Shown: positions 1 through 6,119 of the stretch, one piece after another
How the letters are laid out: every line of letters begins with the position of its first letter
Numbering within the stretch: position 1 is the stretch's first letter
Source: JAICLL01 sp035252155
GTDB lineage: Bacteria > Planctomycetota > Planctomycetia > Pirellulales > JAICIG01
Assembly (NCBI GenBank): GCA_035252155.1
Contig: DATFDL010000147.1
Coordinates: forward strand, 1-20,456
DNA length: 20,456 nt
Direction: 5' to 3'
The notes under the pieces: model-generated
The model's database searches: none
What the model was told of the DNA's origin: nothing
What the model saw: only the letters and a program-made list of their open reading frames with translations
Position numbers and translations under genes: made by a program

Positions 1-55
1 CTGCCCCAGCCACCGCAAGTCAGTGAATGCTTCGCCGTTCGATGAGCGAAAGCTA

Positions 56-110
56 GGACGGCCTTCCAAGGTCGTCCAGAACCGACGTGGACGACCTAGG
101 AAGGTCATCC
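56..110. repeat. Two imperfect palindromes upstream of yicC
   Basis: Two adjacent dyads of the same design lie here. Bases 56-65 pair with 68-77 (one mismatch, G:U-compatible) around a CC spacer. Bases 89-97 (GGACGACCT) are an exact inverted copy of 69-77 (AGGTCGTCC), with an 11-base gap. Bases 101-110 are again a near copy of the arm. The block can fold in more than one way. It lies just before the yicC ribosome binding site. It could be a transcription end of the gene to the left, a leader structure, or a dispersed intergenic repeat. The sequence alone does not decide. Confidence 0.6.
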
Positions 111-130
111 GACGATCTCAACACGCCCCC

Positions 131-134
131 GGAG
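131..134 (+). promoter_or_regulatory. Ribosome binding site that decides the yicC start
   Basis: GGAG at 131-134 sits 9 bases before the TTG at 144. The frame is also open from a GTG at 87, but that codon has no purine-rich site before it, and the family normally starts a few residues before SMTGFG. This supports TTG 144. Confidence 0.55.
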
Positions 135-143
135 TACTTCCCC

Positions 144-1058
144 TTGCTGCTGAGCATGACCGGTTTCGGCGAGGCGCATCGTCAAGCCGATGGCGTGGCG
201 GTGGTGGTGGAAGTGCGCACCATCAACAACCGGTACTTCAAGCTCACGCTGAAGTGCGGCGAGGGCTATAGCCTACTCGAGCCGGAGATCGAGAGCGTCG
301 TTCGCCAGCAAATTCGCCGGGGCACCGTGCAAGTGACGCTGCGCGTCGATCGGGTCCGCGGCAGCGAAGACTATCAACTCAATCCGGCGGTGCTGGCCAA
401 CTACCGCCGCCAACTGCACGAGCTGATCAAGCAGTGGCACGAAGCCGAGGGCGGCCTGGCCGAGGCCGAACGGGCCGATGCCGTGCCGCTGGCTTCGTTG
501 CTGCTTTTGCCGGGCGTGGTGATCGAAAACCCCACCAGCCCGGCCGAAGCGGAAGAAGAGTGGCCGCTGGTCCGCGAAGCCCTGCTGACGGCCATGGAAA
601 ACCTGGCCCACATGCGGGCCGAAGAAGGCCGGGCAATGGCGGCCGACCTGCGGGCCAACTGCCAGGCCATGGCTGTCGAGTTGAAGGCCGTCGAGCAGCG
701 GGCGCCGCTGGTGATCGAGGCCTATCGTGCCCGGCTGGCCGAGCGGCTGCAAGGCACTTTGGCCGATTTCGCGGTGACGCTCGACCCGGCCGATCTGATG
801 AAGGAAGTCGGCCTTTTTGCCGAGCGGAGCGATATTTCCGAGGAAATTGTGCGGCTGCGGAGCCATTTGGAGCAGTTCGACTCCATTATGGAACTGCCCG
901 AAAGCTCGGGCCGCAAGCTAGAATTTCTTGCGCAGGAGATGTTTCGCGAGACGAACACCATCGGCTCAAAGGCCAACGACGTGCAGATTGCCCGGCACGT
1001 GATCGAGATCAAGGCGGCCATCGAGCGGGTGCGTGAAATGATCCAAAACGTCGAATGA
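144..1058 (+). CDS. yicC: YicC/YloC family endoribonuclease
   Basis: From the TTG at 144 the product is 304 residues, close to the usual length of about 290. It opens with LLLSMTGFGEA, the family's hallmark N-terminus. This is followed by EVRTINNRYFKL and RRGTVQVTLRVDR in the N-terminal YicC domain, and by the C-terminal DUF1732 block with EFLAQEMFRETNTIGSKAND near residues 255-275. Family members are cytoplasmic and have been described as RNases acting on small RNAs and linked to stress and stationary phase; that role is known of relatives, not shown here. The gene lies 10 bases before gmk, an old linkage seen in many bacteria, and is probably the first gene of a yicC-gmk-rpoZ-coaC run. An ATG at 156 would remove conserved residues, so TTG is preferred. 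Confidence 0.9.
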   Translation: MLLSMTGFGEAHRQADGVAVVVEVRTINNRYFKLTLKCGEGYSLLEPEIESVVRQQIRRGTVQVTLRVDRVRGSEDYQLNPAVLANYRRQLHELIKQWHEAEGGLAEAERADAVPLASLLLLPGVVIENPTSPAEAEEEWPLVREALLTAMENLAHMRAEEGRAMAADLRANCQAMAVELKAVEQRAPLVIEAYRARLAERLQGTLADFAVTLDPADLMKEVGLFAERSDISEEIVRLRSHLEQFDSIMELPESSGRKLEFLAQEMFRETNTIGSKANDVQIARHVIEIKAAIERVREMIQNVE

Positions 1059-1068
1059 CGGGGCCGCC

Positions 1069-1656
1069 GTGAGCGCCAGCAACCACCCCCCAACCGGCCA
1101 ACTGGTGGTGATCTCGGGACCATCGGGGGCCGGCAAAACGACGCTGCTCAAGCGGCTCTATGCCTGCGCGCCGCGACCGCTGGTGGTGAGCGTGTCGGCG
1201 ACCACCCGCGCCCCGCGGCCGGGCGAGCGCCACGGCATCGACTACCATTTTCTTTCGAAGGAAGAGTTCGAGCGGCGCCGCTTGCGGGGCGATTTTCTGG
1301 AATGCTGCGAGGTCTACCAGCGGGGAGACTGGTATGGCACGCTCCACAGCGAAGTCGCCCCTAGATTGGCGGAGGGCAAATGGGTAGTCTTAGAGATTGA
1401 CGTGCAGGGAACGCTGGCCGTGCTCCAGCATTATCCCGACGCTGTCACGATCTTTGTGCGTCCCAGTTCGCTCGACGAGCTGGAACGGCGGCTGCGTCTG
1501 CGCGGCACCGAGAGCGAAGCTGCCTTGCAGCGTCGGCTCGACGTGGCCCGCCGCGAGCTGGCCTCGATCGACCGTTACCGCCACCAGGTGGTCAACGACA
1601 ACATCGATCGGGCGGTCGAGGAACTGTGCGATATTTTGTCCTGTTGTGGAGGTTGA
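1069..1656 (+). CDS. gmk: Guanylate kinase
   Basis: This cytoplasmic enzyme phosphorylates GMP to GDP with ATP, a required step of GTP and dGTP supply. The 195-residue product has the usual length. Its P-loop GPSGAGKTT is at residues 17-25. The guanylate kinase signature follows as SATTRAPRPGERHGIDYHF, about residues 44-62. The GMP-binding segment is FLECCEVYQRGDWYGTL; it is two residues longer between EV and YGT than the common EVHGNYYGT form. The lid and C-terminal part has VVLEIDVQG and RRLRLRGTES. The start is GTG at 1069, ten bases after yicC. The stop is four bases before the rpoZ ATG, so the genes are very likely co-transcribed and the ribosome may re-initiate. Confidence 0.96.
   Translation: MSASNHPPTGQLVVISGPSGAGKTTLLKRLYACAPRPLVVSVSATTRAPRPGERHGIDYHFLSKEEFERRRLRGDFLECCEVYQRGDWYGTLHSEVAPRLAEGKWVVLEIDVQGTLAVLQHYPDAVTIFVRPSSLDELERRLRLRGTESEAALQRRLDVARRELASIDRYRHQVVNDNIDRAVEELCDILSCCGG
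1648..1652 (+). promoter_or_regulatory. Ribosome binding site of rpoZ
   Basis: GGAGG lies inside the last codons of gmk, 8 bases before the ATG at 1661. It fixes the omega start at that ATG, although the frame is open much further upstream (from 1397). Confidence 0.7.
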
Positions 1657-1660
1657 GCGA

Positions 1661-1927
1661 ATGATCGACGAGCTTCGCGAAGAAGCGATCGTGAACAAAG
1701 TGGGCGGACGTTTCAAGCTTTCGACGCTGATCCAAAAACGGCTGGTGGCGTTGAACGCCGGCAGCCGCCCGCTGATCACCCTAGCCACTGAGGACAAGCT
1801 GGAAATCGTCATTCAAGAGATCTTGCAAGACAAGATTTACCTCGACACCTCGGGCAATGTGCGCACGGTGGCCCAGCCTGAAGAAGCCGGCGGACCGCCC
1901 GAGCTGGATCTGACCGATCTGCAATGA
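1661..1927 (+). CDS. rpoZ: DNA-directed RNA polymerase subunit omega
   Basis: The 88-residue product fits omega, the small subunit that helps fold beta-prime and joins the polymerase core. The N-terminal half reads NKVGGRFKLSTLIQKRL followed by ALNAGSRPLI. This matches the omega pattern of a short helix, a VGGRFKL-like segment and a helix with KRxxxLNxGxxPL. It then has an acidic tail ending in ELDLTDLQ. The start is the ATG at 1661, set by the strong GGAGG. The gmk-rpoZ-coa gene order strengthens the call. The frame opens far upstream inside gmk, but that part is only an antiphase reading of the kinase gene. Confidence 0.9.
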   Translation: MIDELREEAIVNKVGGRFKLSTLIQKRLVALNAGSRPLITLATEDKLEIVIQEILQDKIYLDTSGNVRTVAQPEEAGGPPELDLTDLQ

Positions 1928-1933
1928 ATCGGG

Positions 1934-2488
1934 GTGCGACGCGTGAAAGGCCGTGAGCTAGTGATCGGCGTGACGGGCGGAATTGCCGCGTATAAGACCG
2001 CGGCCCTCGTTAGCCAGTTGGTGCAGGCGGGGGCGGGGGTGTCGGTGGTGATGACCGCTTCGGCGCTGGAGTTTGTCGGCGCTTCAACGTTTGAGGCGCT
2101 GTCGGGGCGGCCGGTGCACACCGGGGTGTTTCGCGATACCGGGCACCCGTTGGGCGTTCACATCGAACTCGCCGAGCATGCCGAGCTGCTGTGCGTGGCG
2201 CCCGCCACGGCCAACTTTTTGGCCAAAGCGGCAGGTGGACTGGCCGACGACCTGCTGACCACCCTGGTGCTGTCGTTTACCGGCAAGCTGGTGGTTGCGC
2301 CGGCCATGAACAACCAAATGTGGGCCAAGCGGGCGGTGCAGCGCAACGTCGAGCAGTTGCGCGCCGACGGCGCCGTCATTGTTGATCCCGAAGAAGGCTG
2401 GCTGAGCTGCCGCCAGCAGGGCGCCGGCCGCATGGCTTCGCCCGAACGAATTCGCGCGGTGATTGCTGAAACGCTCGCGGCAGAATAA
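1934..2488 (+). CDS. coaC: Phosphopantothenoylcysteine decarboxylase (CoaC domain only)
   Basis: This FMN enzyme decarboxylates 4'-phosphopantothenoylcysteine to 4'-phosphopantetheine in CoA synthesis. Numbering from the GTG at 1934, the flavin-binding start is VIGVTGGIAAYK (10-21). The active-site His is H76 in the GVHIEL segment. PATANFLAKAAGG lies at 90-102 and the PAMN motif at 123-126. The lid Cys is C159 in WLSCRQQGAGRM, where common forms read LACG. The product ends at 184 residues, so the CoaB synthetase half of the usual bifunctional CoaBC (about 400 residues) is absent and no CoaB gene follows. A second GTG at 1943 has GGGG 8 bases upstream and may be the true start. The gene follows rpoZ by 6 bases and ends the operon. 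Confidence 0.88.
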   Translation: MRRVKGRELVIGVTGGIAAYKTAALVSQLVQAGAGVSVVMTASALEFVGASTFEALSGRPVHTGVFRDTGHPLGVHIELAEHAELLCVAPATANFLAKAAGGLADDLLTTLVLSFTGKLVVAPAMNNQMWAKRAVQRNVEQLRADGAVIVDPEEGWLSCRQQGAGRMASPERIRAVIAETLAAE

Positions 2489-2496
2489 CCGACCCA

Positions 2497-2589
2497 GTAG
2501 GAGAATTCGTGAGAATTCTCGCGGTGTAGCAGAATTCGTGAGAATTCTGGCCGGGCGTGTGGCCAGCCGTCCCACGAAGTCAGCTACAC
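2497..2589. repeat. REP-like inverted-repeat element, copy 1
   Basis: The self-complementary core AGAATTCGTGAGAATTCT occurs twice in tandem at an offset of 29 bases: a variant within 2497-2519 and a full copy at 2526-2548 preceded by GTAGC. The left arm at 2524-2540 (GTGTAGCAGAATTCGTG) pairs with 2573-2589 (CACGAAGTCAGCTACAC) at 15 of 17 positions around a 32-base loop. The element begins right after the coaC stop. The same unit recurs at 9881-9949, so it is a dispersed element and not a local hairpin. It may also serve as the operon's transcription end. Confidence 0.75.
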
Positions 2590-2612
2590 GCGAAATAGCC
2601 GGGCGCACCATT

Positions 2613-2664
2613 GTCGCCTTTCGCTCCACGAAAGTAGCGCAACTTTCGCGGAGCGAAAGGCGAC
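2613..2664. repeat. Long hairpin with 23-base arms
   Basis: Bases 2613-2635 and 2642-2664 are inverted copies matching at 22 of 23 positions, with a 6-base loop (AGCGCA). Each arm itself holds a CTTTCGC / GCGAAAG pattern. This is the strongest stem in the window. It lies between the ends of coaC (+) and the exported protein at 2702 (-). It could stop transcription from both sides, but has no T run. It is more likely an intergenic repeat family next to the REP-like element. Confidence 0.75.
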
Positions 2665-2701
2665 TCTACAACCCTCCGCGAATCGCGCACGGCGATTTCT
2701 C

Positions 2702-3265
2702 CTACCGCGGCTTGCTGACCTGGGCAAGATCGAAGTACTGCCAGCCGCGATTGGTGCGTTGCCAGACCGTGTGGCGGCCGTCCGGGCCTGCCCGCCGCGA
2801 AAAGGCCCACTCGCGCACCGTCGGGTCGCCCGCCGATGCCAACCAATAGCTGAACCGCTCGTCGCGCCGCAGGTAACGGAGGCCAATCAGGTATGGTTGC
2901 CGCTCGCGCTGATACGCGGCCTGCCCAGCGCCGCCAATCACCGAAAAGGCGCCTCGGTAGCCGGTGAAGACATATTTAAGAGGCGGCGGTTCGGGCAAGT
3001 CGGCTGTGCCGATTGGAGCGTCCCAACTTTGGCGCCTGGTCGGCGACGGCTCGGTGCCCCGCTGGCGGTAACGCTCCCTCGGCGCACGTCGGCTCGGCGG
3101 CCGCCCCGACTGAAGTGCCGGTTCGCTGTTTGGCAGCCCCTCAAAATCGTCGGGAATCGGCGCGGGGCGCCTCGGGCGGCGGTCGAAATCGAACTCGTCG
3201 TCGGACGAGACGTCGACGCTCCACGCCACCAAGACCAGCGGACCTAACAACAGCAGTTGATGCAT
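2702..3265 (-). CDS. Small exported protein of unknown function
   Basis: I do not recognise a family. The 187-residue product starts with a short hydrophobic stretch, LLLLGPLVLVAWS (residues 4-16), probably a signal peptide or anchor though it lacks basic residues. A long low-complexity Arg/Pro/Asp-rich linker runs to about residue 95. A more ordered C-terminal part (about 97-187) is rich in Tyr, Arg and Trp. It includes KYVFTGYRGAFSVIGG, PYLIGLRYLRRDERFSYW and VWQRTNRGWQYFDL, and looks like a small beta-rich domain. The start at 3265 is supported by AGAGGAG about 8 bases upstream on the coding strand. It faces the coaC operon and is followed on its own strand by the repeat block. Confidence 0.65.
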   Translation of the reverse strand: MHQLLLLGPLVLVAWSVDVSSDDEFDFDRRPRRPAPIPDDFEGLPNSEPALQSGRPPSRRAPRERYRQRGTEPSPTRRQSWDAPIGTADLPEPPPLKYVFTGYRGAFSVIGGAGQAAYQRERQPYLIGLRYLRRDERFSYWLASAGDPTVREWAFSRRAGPDGRHTVWQRTNRGWQYFDLAQVSKPR

Positions 3266-3309
3266 CGCTTAGCTCCTCTTGAGAAGGCGAACGTGTACTG
3301 CCCTCGCGA

Positions 3310-3419
3310 GCTGGGTGCCGTGCCGGTTAGGGCGGCCAGCACGGCGTCCGCTGCGGCGAACGCGAGTCAAAGGGCGAGTCTATGCCACATGCGCCGCCGC
3401 GGATGCCGTGGCACCCAGC
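3310..3419. repeat. Nested inverted repeats between sat and the exported protein
   Basis: GCTGGGTGCC at 3310-3319 and GGCACCCAGC at 3410-3419 are a perfect 10-base inverted pair 90 bases apart. TGCCAC (3383-3388) and GTGGCA (3408-3413) form a smaller stem near the right arm. The gap 3266-3449 holds no gene I can support. The structure lies downstream of sat and upstream of the exported protein, both on the minus strand. It may end the sat transcript or be another dispersed element. Confidence 0.5.
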
Positions 3420-3449
3420 GGAAAACGCCGCGTCTTCAGGCAAACGATG

Positions 3450-4712
3450 TTACGCTTTCCCCTTCATCGCCGCCGCCAGAATCTGCGAAGTGCTCTCACG
3501 CATGATCCGCGGGTCGACGGTTTTGCCTTCGACCAGCGTCTTGCGCACGTCCTTGCCCGAAATGAACACCGGCTTTTCGTCCTTGTGCAGCTCCATCAGA
3601 TCGACGCGCCCCACCGATTCGTAATACGCCGCGAAACCGACCTTGACCGGCTTCACCTGCAAGTCGCCGGCCAGCTTGCCAAACATCTCCTGGGCGTCGA
3701 AATCGCCCCAGATGGCCGTGCCGTCGTGGTACGGCGCGTCGGCGTGCTTGCGGCCGATCACGATGTCGGTGAAGCCGAAATTCTGCCGGTAGATCGAGTG
3801 CATCACCGCTTCTTTCGGCCCGGCGTAAAACATTTTGATGTCGACGCCCAGCAAAAACACGCGGTCGGGCACGCTCTCTTTTCGCGGCCCCCACAGCTTC
3901 GGATCGCTGTCGCCCTCGCCAAGCTGCCGCTTGTCAATCAGGGCTTCGTAGGTCTCCATCCGCACATCGGCCGGCACATCGTCGCCCTTGGTTTCGCCCA
4001 CCAGCGGGTTCAGGCAGGCACCCGCGTTGTGCCCGTCGCGGAGCAGCTTTTCCAGGCCGTAAACCAGAGCATACTCATGGGCGCGGTGCAGCGGGTTGCG
4101 GGTCTGAAAGGCGACGGTACGGTCCCAACCCTTGGCCGTCAGCAACGCCCGCACCTCACGAGGCGAGAGCACGTATTTGCCAAACTTGGGATTCTTGGGC
4201 TGGGGTAGCACACGAATCGTGCCGCCGAGCAGGTGCGTCTTGTCGGCGTCGCCCTTGAGCACCATATCGGCGCCGGGGTGGTCAGTGCGCTCAGTCAGAT
4301 AGACGCTCTTGATGTACTTTGGTTTGTCCCACGGAAAAACATCGGTCACATCGAGCATCGCCACCGTCTCGCCGGCCGTGTTGGTCAACGCCACGCGCTG
4401 ACCGGTGTGCAGCTTGCCGGCCAGCTCACTGGTAACCGGCAGCGCCAGCGGAATGGTCCACGCGTAGCGTTTGCCACCATGGACGATATAGGCTTCGTCG
4501 AGCACGCGGTGATACGTGGCCGAATCCATCGGCCCGGTCAACGGGCTAAGCGTGCCGTCGCCCAGGCGATAGACCGTCGATAAATCGGCGTCGGACACCG
4601 GCACTTTCACCAGGCCCTTGGCCTCGGCCTTAAACGCTTCGATCTGATCGGCGGGCACGGTGCGGCAAACAGGTTCGGATAAACCGCCATGCGGCGGGGG
4701 AAGTTTTGACAT
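3450..4712 (-). CDS. sat: Sulfate adenylyltransferase (ATP sulfurylase)
   Basis: The enzyme joins sulfate and ATP to give adenosine 5'-phosphosulfate and pyrophosphate, the entry step of sulfate use. From the ATG at 4712 the product is 420 residues, the usual size of the monofunctional Sat type. An N-terminal PUA-like part runs to about residue 170. The catalytic domain holds QTRNPLHRAHE at 203-213 (QxRNPxHxxHE signature). The second motif is GRKHADAP at 320-327, where most members read GRDHAG. A C-terminal ISGKDVRKTL block (385-394) follows. An upstream TTG at 4718 extends the frame by two codons, but the ATG has AGGA 8 bases before it and is preferred. No PAPS reductase or APS kinase gene is adjacent, so assimilatory or dissimilatory use cannot be read from context; assimilation is more likely. 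Confidence 0.93.
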   Translation of the reverse strand: MSKLPPPHGGLSEPVCRTVPADQIEAFKAEAKGLVKVPVSDADLSTVYRLGDGTLSPLTGPMDSATYHRVLDEAYIVHGGKRYAWTIPLALPVTSELAGKLHTGQRVALTNTAGETVAMLDVTDVFPWDKPKYIKSVYLTERTDHPGADMVLKGDADKTHLLGGTIRVLPQPKNPKFGKYVLSPREVRALLTAKGWDRTVAFQTRNPLHRAHEYALVYGLEKLLRDGHNAGACLNPLVGETKGDDVPADVRMETYEALIDKRQLGEGDSDPKLWGPRKESVPDRVFLLGVDIKMFYAGPKEAVMHSIYRQNFGFTDIVIGRKHADAPYHDGTAIWGDFDAQEMFGKLAGDLQVKPVKVGFAAYYESVGRVDLMELHKDEKPVFISGKDVRKTLVEGKTVDPRIMRESTSQILAAAMKGKA

Positions 4713-4858
4713 CGGCAAAATCCTACGATTTCAGCAGCGGAACGAGAAACGGCCGTTGAGTATAACCGCGCGCTTTGCGATGCTAAAGGGGTGCGAGATC
4801 GCCGAACCTGCCTGCCGAGCCAGCCGCGCATAAAGCCGATTGGTGAGTTGCTTTGATA

Positions 4859-5065
4859 ATGAGCCAGCTTCTCGCGATTCTCATTGGAGCATGCTTCGGG
4901 GCATTGATCGGCTTTCTCGTCGGTAGCCTAATAGCGTCCGAACTGCTTGGTTTCGGTCGGCTCTCGGTCGTGGTCGGCGCGTTCGTCGGCGCACCAGCGG
5001 GATTTGTGTTTGGCGGAACGATTGGCAACCTGGCCGTCATCTGGCGAAAGCGACCAAAGACGTAA
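4859..5065 (+). CDS. Small glycine-rich membrane protein
   Basis: The 68-residue product has two hydrophobic segments: LLAILIGACFGALIGFLVGSLIA near the start and VVVGAFVGAPAGFVFGGTIGNLAVI. It ends in a basic tail, WRKRPKT. The GxxxG-like spacing of glycines suggests tightly packed helices. No family is recognised. ATG 4859 is chosen over TTG 4853; a GGTGAG lies about 11 bases upstream. Its TAA overlaps the next gene's ATG by one base (TAATG), so the two are translationally coupled. Codon use looks less GC-rich than the neighbours. It could be a real coupled gene or a chance leader reading, but the membrane pattern favours a gene. Confidence 0.55.
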   Translation: MSQLLAILIGACFGALIGFLVGSLIASELLGFGRLSVVVGAFVGAPAGFVFGGTIGNLAVIWRKRPKT

Positions 5066-6045
5066 TGACGATGTGTGCGAAGCGAGCTTTCGATGCTGCG
5101 AAGAAAAACTTGCCGCGCGTGGTGGCCGATGGGCCATTGGCGCCGGCGATTCTCGAATTGGCGGCTGACCGGTTTGTTTGGCTCCCTTGGCAAGTCGCCG
5201 TGGATGGCAGCCGCGAGCCGGTCGACGCGCTCTATACCTACGGCCATCCGCACGTCGATGGCGCCATGCTCGATCGGCTGCCGGGCGTGCGCGTGATCAG
5301 CAACTATGGCGTCGGCGTCGATCATATCGTGCTGGCCGATGCGGCCGCCCGTGGCATTCCGGTGGGCAATACGCCGGGCGTACTCGACGGCGCGACTGCC
5401 GACCTGGGCTTTGCCTTGTTGTTGGCCGCGGCGCGGCGGATCGTCGAAGGCGACCGCTATGCACGTTCGCCGGAGTTTACGGTTTATGACCCCGGCTACA
5501 TGCTGGGCCGAGAAGTGCATTCGAGTACGCTGGGCATCGTGGGACTCGGCCGCATCGGCTGGCAGGTGGCGCGGCGGGCCTGTGCGTTCGATATGCGAAT
5601 TCTCTATTCCAACCGCCATCGCCGGCCCGACGCCGAGGCCGAGTTCCAGGCCACGCACGTTAGCTTCGACGAACTATTGGCTGAGTCTGACTATGTGATG
5701 CTTTGCTGCCCGCTGACGCCCGAGACGCGGCATCTGATCGACGCCTCGGCGCTGTCGAAGATGAAGCCGACGGCAACTCTGATCAACATCGCGCGTGGCG
5801 CGGTGGTCGACACCGAGGCGTTGACCAAGGCACTCGAAGCCGGCCGCATCGCGGCGGCGGCGCTCGATGTGACCGAGCCGGAGCCGTTGCCCCGCGACCA
5901 CCGCTTGTTGCGGCTCTCGAACGTGGTAATCGTTCCGCACTTGGGCAGCGCCACTTGGCAGACGCGGCAGCGGATGGCCGAGATGTCGCTGGAAAACCTC
6001 TTCGCCGGGCTTTCCGGGCAGCCGCTGCCACACCGGGTAGTCTAG
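5065..6045 (+). CDS. D-isomer-specific 2-hydroxyacid dehydrogenase (glyoxylate/hydroxypyruvate reductase type)
   Basis: This cytoplasmic NAD(P)H enzyme reduces a 2-keto acid to a D-2-hydroxy acid, probably glyoxylate or hydroxypyruvate. The 326-residue length is typical. The substrate-binding start includes SNYGVGVDHI (79-88). The nucleotide fold has GLGRIG at 160-165. The catalytic triad is visible as R244 in NIARGAVVD, E273 in DVTEPEP and H292 in PHLGSAT. The run of RLSNVVIVPHLGSAT resembles GRHPR-type enzymes more than phosphoglycerate dehydrogenase, and no ACT domain follows. The exact substrate is an inference. The start is the ATG at 5065, overlapping the preceding stop; a second ATG at 5071 is possible. 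Confidence 0.9.
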   Translation: MTMCAKRAFDAAKKNLPRVVADGPLAPAILELAADRFVWLPWQVAVDGSREPVDALYTYGHPHVDGAMLDRLPGVRVISNYGVGVDHIVLADAAARGIPVGNTPGVLDGATADLGFALLLAAARRIVEGDRYARSPEFTVYDPGYMLGREVHSSTLGIVGLGRIGWQVARRACAFDMRILYSNRHRRPDAEAEFQATHVSFDELLAESDYVMLCCPLTPETRHLIDASALSKMKPTATLINIARGAVVDTEALTKALEAGRIAAAALDVTEPEPLPRDHRLLRLSNVVIVPHLGSATWQTRQRMAEMSLENLFAGLSGQPLPHRVV

Positions 6046-6119
6046 CCTTGGCTTAGACGGTGACCACCAACGAGCTAGCGGCTAACCACCGCCTTCCAAC
6101 TGCAAGTCCGCGGCAGAGT

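Noticed and set aside
2497..2589. The palindromic element as a phage attachment site
   Set aside because: No integrase or phage gene is near, no tRNA is present, and the same element occurs at a second unrelated site.
2463..2849. Frames crossing the repeat block after coaC
   Set aside because: They translate the palindromes themselves (RIRENSRG-like text) and have no ribosome site, so they are treated as non-coding.
3279..4208. A 309-residue plus-strand frame opposite ATP sulfurylase
   Set aside because: It lies almost wholly opposite the sat catalytic motifs; its composition is that of a GC-driven shadow frame.
4783..5658. A 291-residue minus-strand frame opposite the membrane peptide and the dehydrogenase
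   Set aside because: It covers the clear dehydrogenase N-terminal region on the other strand and shows no protein family features.
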